Positions 1 through 6,332 of a DNA stretch of 11,184 nt are shown piece by piece (position 1 is the stretch's first letter; each line of letters starts with the position of its first letter). The position numbers and the translations under genes are program-made. The notes beneath the pieces were generated by a model. The model worked only from the letters and a program-made list of their open reading frames with translations, was not told the origin of the DNA and ran no database searches. Source of the stretch: CAZKMM01 sp964553915 (lineage in GTDB: Bacteria > RBG-13-61-14 > DRUE01); the NCBI GenBank assembly GCA_964553915.1, contig CAZKMM010000088.1, positions 1 to 11,184 of the forward strand, read 5' to 3'.

Positions 1-530
1 TGCTGGTTTCCATCATTGCGATTCTTTTTACCCGCAAATATTCTATTTATGAAAAGCAGGTTCAAAATCGGTTTCATTCCCCGGCTCATATTGGAGATTT
101 CACCATCAATGTCCTGGCAGAGATGAAGGTGAGGGATGTTTTTAAGCCCAAGAAAGTTATTCCAGTTCCCAGGACTCTTCCGTATGGGGAGCTGAAAAAG
201 TTATTTGCAGAATCCAGCGAGGAATGTTTCCCGGTGATAGATGAGCAGGGAAGACTCTTGGGAGTGATAACCTGGGAGCAAGCACGCCCGATTATTTTTG
301 AGCGGGGCTTGGAAAGTCTTTTAATTGCTCAGGATTTAATGGTTCCTGCGGTATCGGTTACTCCAGAGAACAGTTTATATGAAGCACTGGTAAAATTTCT
401 GGAATCAAATCTGGAGGAGATTTTAGTGGTAAGCAATGAGGATCCGAATCAGGTTTTGGGGGTGCTTCGGCACGAGGATTTGATTTACGCTTATAATCAG
501 GAGATTTTACGGAGAAAAAGTCAGGGGTAG
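1..530 (+). CDS. ClC-family chloride channel/antiporter, C-terminal part with CBS pair (5' partial)
   Basis: The reading frame is open from the left edge (first full codon at 3) to the TAG at 528-530, giving 175 visible residues. The first residues look like the end of a last membrane helix (LVSIIAILFTRKYSIYEKQV). The SIYE.Q...R..SPAH..DF linker that follows is typical of bacterial ClC chloride channels or Cl-/H+ antiporters, between the membrane domain and the cytoplasmic tail. Two CBS motifs come next. The first is around MKVRDVF...FPVIDEQGRLLGVITWEQ and the second around AQDLMVPAVSVTPENSLYEAL...LGVLRHEDLIYAYN. Such a CBS pair usually acts as a nucleotide-sensing regulatory module. The ATG at 123 is internal to this longer frame and should not be taken as the start of a stand-alone CBS protein. 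The pore and selectivity residues lie outside the window, so transport type cannot be judged. trxB begins 9 nt downstream, so the two may be cotranscribed. Confidence 0.85.
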   Translation, partial: LVSIIAILFTRKYSIYEKQVQNRFHSPAHIGDFTINVLAEMKVRDVFKPKKVIPVPRTLPYGELKKLFAESSEECFPVIDEQGRLLGVITWEQARPIIFERGLESLLIAQDLMVPAVSVTPENSLYEALVKFLESNLEEILVVSNEDPNQVLGVLRHEDLIYAYNQEILRRKSQG

Positions 531-539
531 AGGTGTAAA

Positions 540-1463
540 ATGGAAGAGAAGGTTCAGGTAGGGATTATTGGCGGGGGTCCTGCCGGGCTTACCGCTGGGA
601 TTTATCTGGCACGGGCAGGAATCAGTTTTCGGATTTTTGAGCCTCAGGTTCCGGGCGGAATGATTTTTATGATTCATCAGATTGAGAACTATCCTGGCTT
701 TCCTGAGGGAATCAGCGGAGCCGAGCTTGCCAGTAGAATGGAATCTCAGGCAAGAAGGCTGGGAGCAGAGATTGTTCAGAAAGAGGTAGTTCGGGTGGAA
801 AAGAGCAGAGAGGAATTTATCCTGAAATTAAGTGATGGCACTGAGGAGCGATGTCGGGCAGTGGTCGTTGCCACTGGCACCCGTCCCAAGCAGTTAGGAA
901 TCAAGGGCGAGCAGGAATTTTATGGAAGAGGGGTGAGCTATTGCGCTACCTGTGATGGGGCTTTTTTCCGCGGTTTGCCCGTAGCAGTGATTGGCGGGGG
1001 AGACAGTGCGGTTCAGGAGGCACTTTATTTATCTGGAATTTGTCAGAAGGTTTACATTGTCCATCGCCGGGACCAGCTCCGGGCTCAAAAATTTCTTCAG
1101 AAAAAGGCTTTTGAAAAGGAAAATATTGAGCTGGTCTGGAATGCCCTGCCTGAGGCAATTCTCGGAGATAATCAGGTAAAAAAGCTCCAGCTTCGGGATA
1201 AAAACACTGGCAAGGAGAAAGTCCTTGAGGTAGAAGGGGTATTTATTTATGTGGGGGTAGAGCCCAAAGTGGAGCCAGTAAAAGACCTGGTCAAGCTAAG
1301 CGAAGACGGATTTATCCTTGCCGGGGAGGATACCAAAACCAGCCAGCCAGGGATTTTCTCCGCCGGAGATATTCGGAGAAAGCCCTCCCGACAGATTGTC
1401 TCCGCGGTAGCGGATGGATGCAATTCTGCCCGGGCAGTGGAAGAATATTTCCTGAAAAAATGA
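540..1463 (+). CDS. trxB: Thioredoxin reductase (NADPH-type, low-molecular-weight)
   Basis: This 307-residue flavoprotein has the usual length and domain order for bacterial thioredoxin reductase, which passes electrons from NADPH through FAD and a CxxC disulfide to thioredoxin in the cytoplasm. Visible motifs are the N-terminal FAD-binding GGGPAG (residues 11-16), PGG...IENYPGF (38-54), ATGTRPK (111-117), the redox-active CATC (Cys135 and Cys138), the NAD(P)-binding GGGDSA (152-157) and the C-terminal FAD motif SAGD (274-277). The HRR...R pattern (175-181) is the usual NADPH 2'-phosphate-binding signature, so NADPH is the likely donor. The PGG motif is followed by MIFMIHQ instead of the common QL.TT, a minor divergence. 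The ATG at 540 has AGGTG 5 nt upstream. The stop overlaps the prmA start in an ATGA arrangement, which implies translational coupling. A different thioredoxin-like or glutaredoxin-like partner is possible; no thioredoxin gene is in view. Confidence 0.93.
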   Translation: MEEKVQVGIIGGGPAGLTAGIYLARAGISFRIFEPQVPGGMIFMIHQIENYPGFPEGISGAELASRMESQARRLGAEIVQKEVVRVEKSREEFILKLSDGTEERCRAVVVATGTRPKQLGIKGEQEFYGRGVSYCATCDGAFFRGLPVAVIGGGDSAVQEALYLSGICQKVYIVHRRDQLRAQKFLQKKAFEKENIELVWNALPEAILGDNQVKKLQLRDKNTGKEKVLEVEGVFIYVGVEPKVEPVKDLVKLSEDGFILAGEDTKTSQPGIFSAGDIRRKPSRQIVSAVADGCNSARAVEEYFLKK

Positions 1464-2374
1464 CCAACCCTCCCAGGCGAGGCTGGTGCGAGCTGAGCAT
1501 AGAGGCACCGGTTTATATCTTGGAAGCAGTTGCAGATTTTCTCGCCCAGATGGGAGCCGGTGGCGCGGTTTTTTCTGAGTCCCGCACCAAAGAGCCGGGA
1601 TATGAGCGACTTACTGGCTTTCTTCCCTATGACCAGAAATTAAATGAGAATATTGCTAAATTAAAGGCATACATAAATGAGCTTCGCTCTCTTTTCCCCC
1701 AGGCAAAAATTTCTCCGCTGGAAGTCCAGACCATCATTGACCAGGACTGGTTCTCTGCCTGGAAGCAGACCGTGGTTCCTACCCGGATCAGCAAAAAATT
1801 CTGGGTGGTGCCGGAATGGAGAGAGGTTCCAGAAGAAGCCAAAGCTCCGGAATTTTATGTCATTCGGATGGAGCCGGGAATGGCTTTTGGCACCGGTTAT
1901 CATGCCACCACCCAGCTTTGTCTGGAATTTATTGAGGAGCTGGTGCCGGAGAGAGCCAGAAGCCTTCTGGATTTTGGCACCGGCACCGGAATTCTTGCCA
2001 TTGCCGGAGCGATGCTGGGAGCGGAGCCAGTGCTGGCAGTAGAAATTGACCCAATTTCCGTTGAGGTTGCCCGGGAAAATATTAAAAGGAATAAGCTGGA
2101 AGGAAAGATTCAGCTTTTAAAGGCTGGAGCAGAGACCGATAAAAGATTGTCTGAGAAAAATTTTGACCTGATTATTGCCAATTTATTTTATCAGGAGCTT
2201 CGCAGGCTCCGGGATTATCTTTTTGAGCATTTGAATCCTGATGGGTATCTGGTGGTCAGCGGGATTTTGCCGGACCAGGAAGATATCTTTCCGTTTTATG
2301 AAAAGCTGGCTTTAAAATTATTAGAAAAAAGGAAAAAACAGGGATGGCTGGCAGGTTTGATGAGAAGAAGCTGA
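1460..2374 (+). CDS. prmA: Ribosomal protein L11 methyltransferase
   Basis: PrmA transfers methyl groups from S-adenosylmethionine to ribosomal protein L11. The 304-residue product shows the family layout. An N-terminal L11-recognition domain (about 1-90) leads into the conserved linker DWFSAWKQ...P...FWVVPEW. The FGTGYHATT segment (143-151) corresponds to the family's FGTGTHPTT. The SAM-binding motif I is LLDFGTGTGILAIA (from about 169), followed by the acidic VEIDP, and DLIIAN (236-241) corresponds to the family's VVANI. I chose the ATG at 1460 because it overlaps the trxB TGA as ATGA and gives the normal N-terminus just before WCELSIEAP. An in-frame ATG at 1418 would add 14 residues inside trxB and has no better ribosome site. 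The SD before 1460 is weak, so translation probably depends on coupling to trxB. prmA followed by rsmE is a known bacterial gene order, for example in Bacillus subtilis, where dnaJ precedes; here trxB precedes instead. Confidence 0.92.
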   Translation: MTNPPRRGWCELSIEAPVYILEAVADFLAQMGAGGAVFSESRTKEPGYERLTGFLPYDQKLNENIAKLKAYINELRSLFPQAKISPLEVQTIIDQDWFSAWKQTVVPTRISKKFWVVPEWREVPEEAKAPEFYVIRMEPGMAFGTGYHATTQLCLEFIEELVPERARSLLDFGTGTGILAIAGAMLGAEPVLAVEIDPISVEVARENIKRNKLEGKIQLLKAGAETDKRLSEKNFDLIIANLFYQELRRLRDYLFEHLNPDGYLVVSGILPDQEDIFPFYEKLALKLLEKRKKQGWLAGLMRRS

Positions 2375-3153
2375 GGAGAATGTTCCGCAGGTTTTATATC
2401 TCTCCCCGGAGAATCCGCTGGGAGAAGGGAGAGGCAATTGCAGATCTGGACAAAGATACTCTTCATCATATCCGCACCGTGCTTCGGCTGGGAGAAGGTG
2501 CTCAGATTGTCCTGTTTGATGATTCTGGAAAGGAATATCTCTCCCAGATTATTTTAAGCAGACCCAGTAAAATGCGGGTAAAGATTCTTGAAGTGAAGGA
2601 GCCTAAAACCGAATCTGAGCTGGAGATAATCTTGGCTCAGGCACTGGTCAGGGAGCAGGCTTTTGACCGGATTTTGACCAGCGCGGTGGAGCTTGGGGTA
2701 AAAAAGATTCAGCCCCTGATTACCAGAAGGGTGGTGGTGAAAATCAACCCTAAAGAGATAGATAAAAAACTCTACCGCTGGGAGCGGATTATTAAAGAAG
2801 CCTGCGGGATGAGCGCAAGGGTAAGGGTGCCGAGAATTGAATACCCCCTCCCGCTGGAGAAATTCCTTGCTCAAGAGCTGGCGAGCTTTAAGATTATTCT
2901 CTGGGAAAAGGCAAAAGGAGGGGAGCTAAAGCGGGTGGAAAAAAATCCCGAGCCGATTTTAGAAAAAAAATCCATTGTCCTGCTCTGCGGACCTGAGGGC
3001 GGGTTTGAAGATGAAGAAGCAGAGCTTGCTATAGAAAAAGGCTTTCTTCCCTGGGGACTGGGTCCCAGAGTCCTGAAAGCAGATACCGCGCCTGTGTGCG
3101 CCCTCTCTATTCTCCAGTATCTTTTCGGAGACCTTTCTCTGGCTATGGAATAA
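2344..3153 (+). CDS. rsmE: 16S rRNA (uracil1498-N3)-methyltransferase
   Basis: RsmE methylates N3 of U1498 in helix 44 of 16S rRNA using S-adenosylmethionine. The product has the family's PUA-like N-terminal part (RRFYI...LHHIRTVLRLGEG) and a C-terminal SPOUT trefoil-knot methyltransferase domain. The knot is marked by GPEGG (216-220) and LGPRVLKADTA (239-249). The latter differs conservatively from the usual LG.RILR.ETA (Lys for Arg, Asp for Glu). Two starts are possible. The ATG at 2344 gives 269 residues, overlaps prmA by 31 nt and has AAGGA about 10 nt upstream. The ATG at 2380 gives 257 residues beginning MFRRFYI, which matches the usual family N-terminus, but its GAGGAG lies only 1 nt upstream. 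I give the longer form on the strength of its ribosome site; the shorter may be the real protein. The gene ends the trxB-prmA-rsmE run, and no convincing intrinsic terminator follows. Confidence 0.9.
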   Translation: MAGRFDEKKLRRMFRRFYISPRRIRWEKGEAIADLDKDTLHHIRTVLRLGEGAQIVLFDDSGKEYLSQIILSRPSKMRVKILEVKEPKTESELEIILAQALVREQAFDRILTSAVELGVKKIQPLITRRVVVKINPKEIDKKLYRWERIIKEACGMSARVRVPRIEYPLPLEKFLAQELASFKIILWEKAKGGELKRVEKNPEPILEKKSIVLLCGPEGGFEDEEAELAIEKGFLPWGLGPRVLKADTAPVCALSILQYLFGDLSLAME

Positions 3154-3214
3154 TTCTTTTTCGCCCGCCCCATCCTGAAAAATCTTTAAAAATCAATTGG
3201 TTATGCGGAAAAAG

Positions 3215-3242
3215 TTGACAATGGGGAAAAAGCATATATAAT
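3215..3242 (+). promoter_or_regulatory. Consensus sigma-70/sigma-A promoter for glyQ-glyS-ppdK
   Basis: A perfect -35 hexamer TTGACA (3215-3220) and a perfect -10 hexamer TATAAT (3237-3242) are separated by 16 bp. This lies in the only large intergenic gap of the housekeeping region. The predicted transcription start is near 3249, which leaves an untranslated leader of only about 20 nt before the proposed glyQ start, with the ribosome site almost at the 5' end. The near-ideal hexamers suggest strong constitutive expression by the primary sigma factor. The spacer is 1 bp below the usual 17. Confidence 0.85.
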
Positions 3243-3254
3243 TTGCTAAAAATT

Positions 3255-3261
3255 AGGGAGG
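3255..3261 (+). promoter_or_regulatory. Strong Shine-Dalgarno for glyQ that points to the ATC codon at 3269
   Basis: AGGGAGG is a strong match to the anti-Shine-Dalgarno sequence. It ends 7 nt before the ATC at 3269, close to the 6-nt gap between the same AGGGAGG motif (6312-6318) and the ppdK ATG at 6325. An in-frame TAG at 3254-3256 touches this site, so the glyQ frame cannot begin further upstream. The site therefore limits where glyQ can start. Confidence 0.75.
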
Positions 3262-3268
3262 AAGAGAA

Positions 3269-4222
3269 ATCCTTGTTAAAGATAAAATCTATCCGGTTCA
3301 GGATATTATTCTGGCTTTAGACCATTTCTGGGCAGAGCAGGGCTGTTTGATTGACCAGTCTTATGATGTGGAGGTAGGTGCAGGCACTTTTCATCCTTCC
3401 ACCTTTCTTCGGGTTTTGGGACCTGAGCCCTGGAAGGTGGCTTATGTTCAGGCGAGCCGGCGTCCAACTGATGGCAGATACGGGGAAAATCCCAATCGTC
3501 TTCAGCATTATTTCCAGTATCAGGTGATTTTAAAGCCCAGTCCCCAGGATATTCAGGAGATATATCTGGAGAGCTTAAAGGCTCTGGGCATCAACCCGCT
3601 GGAGCATGACATAAGATTTGTGGAGGATGACTGGGAAAGCCCCACTTTAGGTGCCTGGGGCTTGGGCTGGGAGGTATGGCTGGACGGAATGGAGATTACC
3701 CAGTTTACTTATTTTCAGCAGTGCGGTGGGTTTGATTTGTTTCCGGTTTCTGTTGAGCTCACTTATGGCCTGGAGCGAATTGCAATGTATCTTCAGGAAA
3801 AGGACAATGTTTTTGAGCTTGCCTGGTCTGCTGAGGTGAGCTATGCAGAGTTATATCATCAGGCAGAGGTGGAGTGGAGCCAGTATAATTTTGAGCTGGC
3901 AGACCTGGAGCTTTTATTCCGACATTTTCAGGATTGCGAAAAAGAGGCATTAAGCCTGCTGGATAAGGGGCTGGTGCTTCCGGCTTATGATTACTGCCTG
4001 AAATCCTCTCATCTTTTTAACCTGCTTGATGCCCGGGGAGCTTTGAGCGTGAGCGAGAGGGTGAATTACATTGCCCGGGTAAGAAAGCTGGCGAACCGCT
4101 GTGCCCGGCTCTATTTAAAAAAGCGGTTTGAAAAAGGCTTTCCCCTGCTCAAAGACCCGGAGCAGAAAAAAAGGGCGCTAAACGAGTATTCTTTTTTAGA
4201 GGAAAAGAGAGAAAATGCCTGA
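3269..4222 (+). CDS. glyQ: Glycyl-tRNA synthetase alpha subunit, apparently with an ATC start
   Basis: GlyQ is the catalytic subunit of the alpha2-beta2 glycyl-tRNA synthetase, holding the class II aminoacylation core. Numbering from codon 3269, conserved stretches include DIILALDHFWAEQGCL, the VEVGAGTFHP motif (34-43), SRRPTDGRYGENPNRLQHYFQYQVILKP (about 63-90, spanning two blocks), WESPTLGAWGLGWEVWLDGMEITQFTYFQQ and ELTYGLERIAMYL. The odd point is the start. The first ATG/GTG/TTG in frame is a TTG at 3347, which would cut off the conserved N-terminus. Upstream, the frame reads ATC-CTT-GTT-AAA-GAT-AAA-ATC-TAT back to a TAG at 3254. The ATC at 3269 has a strong SD at ideal spacing and gives a 317-residue protein beginning M(I)LVKDKIYPVQDII, near the family's usual length of about 290-305. 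A sequencing error is the main alternative. The TGA overlaps the glyS ATG by 8 nt. The family assignment is near certain; the start is an inference. Confidence 0.9.
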   Translation: MLVKDKIYPVQDIILALDHFWAEQGCLIDQSYDVEVGAGTFHPSTFLRVLGPEPWKVAYVQASRRPTDGRYGENPNRLQHYFQYQVILKPSPQDIQEIYLESLKALGINPLEHDIRFVEDDWESPTLGAWGLGWEVWLDGMEITQFTYFQQCGGFDLFPVSVELTYGLERIAMYLQEKDNVFELAWSAEVSYAELYHQAEVEWSQYNFELADLELLFRHFQDCEKEALSLLDKGLVLPAYDYCLKSSHLFNLLDARGALSVSERVNYIARVRKLANRCARLYLKKRFEKGFPLLKDPEQKKRALNEYSFLEEKRENA

Positions 4223-6332
4223 ACTTCTTTTAGAAATAGGCACTGAAGAAATCCCTGCCCGGTTTCTTAAAGAGGCGGTTTTGCAGTTAAAGGAAAAGGC
4301 GGAGGAGATTTTTAGCCGGGAGAGACTGGACTTTTCTTCAGCTCAATCCTTTGCTACTCCTAGAAGGCTGGTTCTATGGGTAGAGGAGCTTAGCGAAAAG
4401 CAAAAATCCAAGCCCATTGAAAAATGGGGTCCTTTTTTGAATCAGGCATTTGATGAGCAGGGCAATCCTACCAAGAGCGCTCTGGGATTTGCCCGAAGTC
4501 TGGGAGTGGAGCTCAGCCAGCTGGAGAAAAAGGAAACTCCCAAGGGAGTTCGGCTTTATTATTATGCGGAGCAGGAGGGAAAGGAAACCAGAGAACTTTT
4601 AAAAGAGCTTCTTCCTGAGCTGATTCTTTCCCTGCGTTTTCCCAAGTCAATGCGCTGGGCAGAGAGCGAGATTCGCTTTGCCCGTCCGATTCACTGGATT
4701 TTAGCCAGATTCAATCAGGATGTGGTGGAGTTTAAGCTTGATGGAATTAAAAGCGGAGGGTTAACCTACGGTCATCGGTTCTTGGCACCGGAGCCGGTGG
4801 AAGTGAGAAATTTTGCAGAATACTGCGAGGCTCTGGAAAAGCACTATGTGATTGTTGACCATAATTTTCGTCGGGAAATGATAGAAGCCGGGCTCAGCAA
4901 AAAAGCAGAGGAGCTGGGCGCAGAGCTTTATCCGGACCCGGAGCTGGTCTGGGAGGTGACCTTTCTGGTGGAATATCCAGTGGTGCTGGCAGGGAGATTT
5001 GAAGAGCGGTTTTTGAATTTGCCGGCAGAGGTTCTGATTTCCGCAATGCGTGGACATCAAAGGTATTTTGCTTTAAAAGAGCAGGGCAGAGAGCTTAAAC
5101 TGGTGTCCTGTTTCCTGTTTGTTGCCAATACTCAGGCAAGAGAGCTCCAGGTGGTGATTAAAGGCAATGAGCGGGTGCTTCGGGCGAGGCTGGAAGATGC
5201 GGAATTTTTCTATCAGGAGGATTTAAAGCTCCCCCTTGAGAAGCGGGTTGAGGAGCTTTCTCAGATGGTTTTTCAAGCCGGGCTGGGAACCTATCTGGAA
5301 AAGACCCACAGGCTGGAGAATCTGGTGGGAGAAATCATTGACCAGTTGGCTCCTGGAGAGCCGAGCCTGAAAGAGCTGGCAATTCGCTCTGCTCATCTCT
5401 GCAAGGCAGACCTTCTTACTCAAATGGTGGGAGAATTTCCTGAGCTGGAAGGAATTATGGCAGGAGAATATGCCAGAGTTCAGGGGGAGCCAGAGCCGGT
5501 CTGGAAAGCAATCCGGGAGCATTATCTTCCGAAAAGCGCCGGGGATATTGAGGAAAATAAATTTCCGCAAACCATTATTGGCAGGGCGTTAAGCATTGTG
5601 GATAAGCTAGACCATATCTGCGCCGGATTTGTCCTGGGGAATCAGCCCACTGGCTCTGCGGACCCCTTTGGAATTAGAAGAAGTGCCAATGCCATAATTC
5701 AACTTACCATCAAAGGAGAGCTGGATTTTCACCTGGATTCCCTGATTGAGAAAGATTTAGAGCTCCTCAGGAAGCTGAAGGATTTTGACCAGAAAAAATT
5801 AAAACAGGAATTGATAGATTTCTTCTCTGCCCGAATTAAAAATATCCTTCTGGAACAGGGAATAGAATATGATATTGCGGATGCGGTTCTTTCCGCCTGG
5901 GAGGGAAGAATTCTTTCCGCATTCCAGCGGGCAGAAGCGCTGAGCCAGCTTCGCCGGGAGCCGGGATTTAATGACCTGTTCATTGGATTTCGCCGGGTTG
6001 CCCGGATTATTGAGGAGCCGGAGAAATTAGAGCCGAACCTGTTTGAGCAGGAGGAAGAAAAAAGCCTCTGGCAGGCTTTTGAAAGAATCAAATCCCGGGT
6101 GGAGGAATTGGTTGAGCAAAGGAAATGGAAAGAGGCAATGAGAGAGCTTGCCCGGCTCAAGCCGGAGATTGACCGGTTTTTTGATACAGTGCTGGTGAAT
6201 GTTGAGAATGACCGGTTAAGGAAAAATCGTCATTCGCTTCTGGAGGAGATTGCCCGGGAGTTTCGGAAAATCGCAGATTTTTCTCAATTAAGTGTCGGAG
6301 AAAAAACTGAGAGGGAGGGAGAAAATGGTTAA
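4215..6332 (+). CDS. glyS: Glycyl-tRNA synthetase beta subunit
   Basis: GlyS is the tRNA-binding beta subunit of the bacterial alpha2-beta2 glycyl-tRNA synthetase and works with the glyQ product encoded just upstream. The 705-residue length is normal (about 690 is common). The N-terminus PELLLEIGTEEIPARFL is a hallmark of the family. The body domain continues through ESEIRFARPIHWI and AMRGHQRYF. The HD-like region follows (CKADLLTQMVGEFPELEGIMAGEYAR), then SIVDKLDHICAGFVLGNQPTGSADPFGIRRSAN. A C-terminal DALR-type anticodon-binding domain spans about residues 555-695, ending in the characteristic IAREFRKIADFSQL. The ATG at 4215 lies within the last 8 nt of glyQ (ATGCCTGA) and has purine-rich GAGG/GAGAG upstream, so the two subunits are probably translationally coupled in equal amounts. 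The stop overlaps the ppdK start by 8 nt in the same way. Confidence 0.96.
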   Translation: MPELLLEIGTEEIPARFLKEAVLQLKEKAEEIFSRERLDFSSAQSFATPRRLVLWVEELSEKQKSKPIEKWGPFLNQAFDEQGNPTKSALGFARSLGVELSQLEKKETPKGVRLYYYAEQEGKETRELLKELLPELILSLRFPKSMRWAESEIRFARPIHWILARFNQDVVEFKLDGIKSGGLTYGHRFLAPEPVEVRNFAEYCEALEKHYVIVDHNFRREMIEAGLSKKAEELGAELYPDPELVWEVTFLVEYPVVLAGRFEERFLNLPAEVLISAMRGHQRYFALKEQGRELKLVSCFLFVANTQARELQVVIKGNERVLRARLEDAEFFYQEDLKLPLEKRVEELSQMVFQAGLGTYLEKTHRLENLVGEIIDQLAPGEPSLKELAIRSAHLCKADLLTQMVGEFPELEGIMAGEYARVQGEPEPVWKAIREHYLPKSAGDIEENKFPQTIIGRALSIVDKLDHICAGFVLGNQPTGSADPFGIRRSANAIIQLTIKGELDFHLDSLIEKDLELLRKLKDFDQKKLKQELIDFFSARIKNILLEQGIEYDIADAVLSAWEGRILSAFQRAEALSQLRREPGFNDLFIGFRRVARIIEEPEKLEPNLFEQEEEKSLWQAFERIKSRVEELVEQRKWKEAMRELARLKPEIDRFFDTVLVNVENDRLRKNRHSLLEEIAREFRKIADFSQLSVGEKTEREGENG

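Noticed and set aside
123..530. A stand-alone CBS-domain protein starting at the ATG at 123
   Set aside because: The frame is open back to the left edge and the upstream residues carry the ClC helix end and the SIYE.Q....SPAH linker, so this is the tail of a longer protein.
1312..1508. Minus-strand small open frames across the trxB/prmA junction
   Set aside because: Both strands of the same bases are explained by the two well-supported plus-strand genes; no domain or ribosome site supports the reverse frames.
3157..3182. A terminator after rsmE (TTTTTC at 3157-3162 pairing with GAAAAA at 3177-3182)
   Set aside because: The stem is only 6 bp with one G-C pair, the loop is large and C-rich, and no real T-run follows.
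3154..3268. A T-box riboswitch controlling glyQ
   Set aside because: The predicted transcript start near 3249 leaves only about 20 nt of leader, and no T-box sequence, specifier stem or antiterminator hairpin is visible in the 115-nt gap.
3347..4222. glyQ beginning at the TTG at 3347
   Set aside because: This codon lies inside the conserved GCLI.Q.YD.E.GAGT region and would remove the conserved N-terminal helix; no Shine-Dalgarno precedes it.
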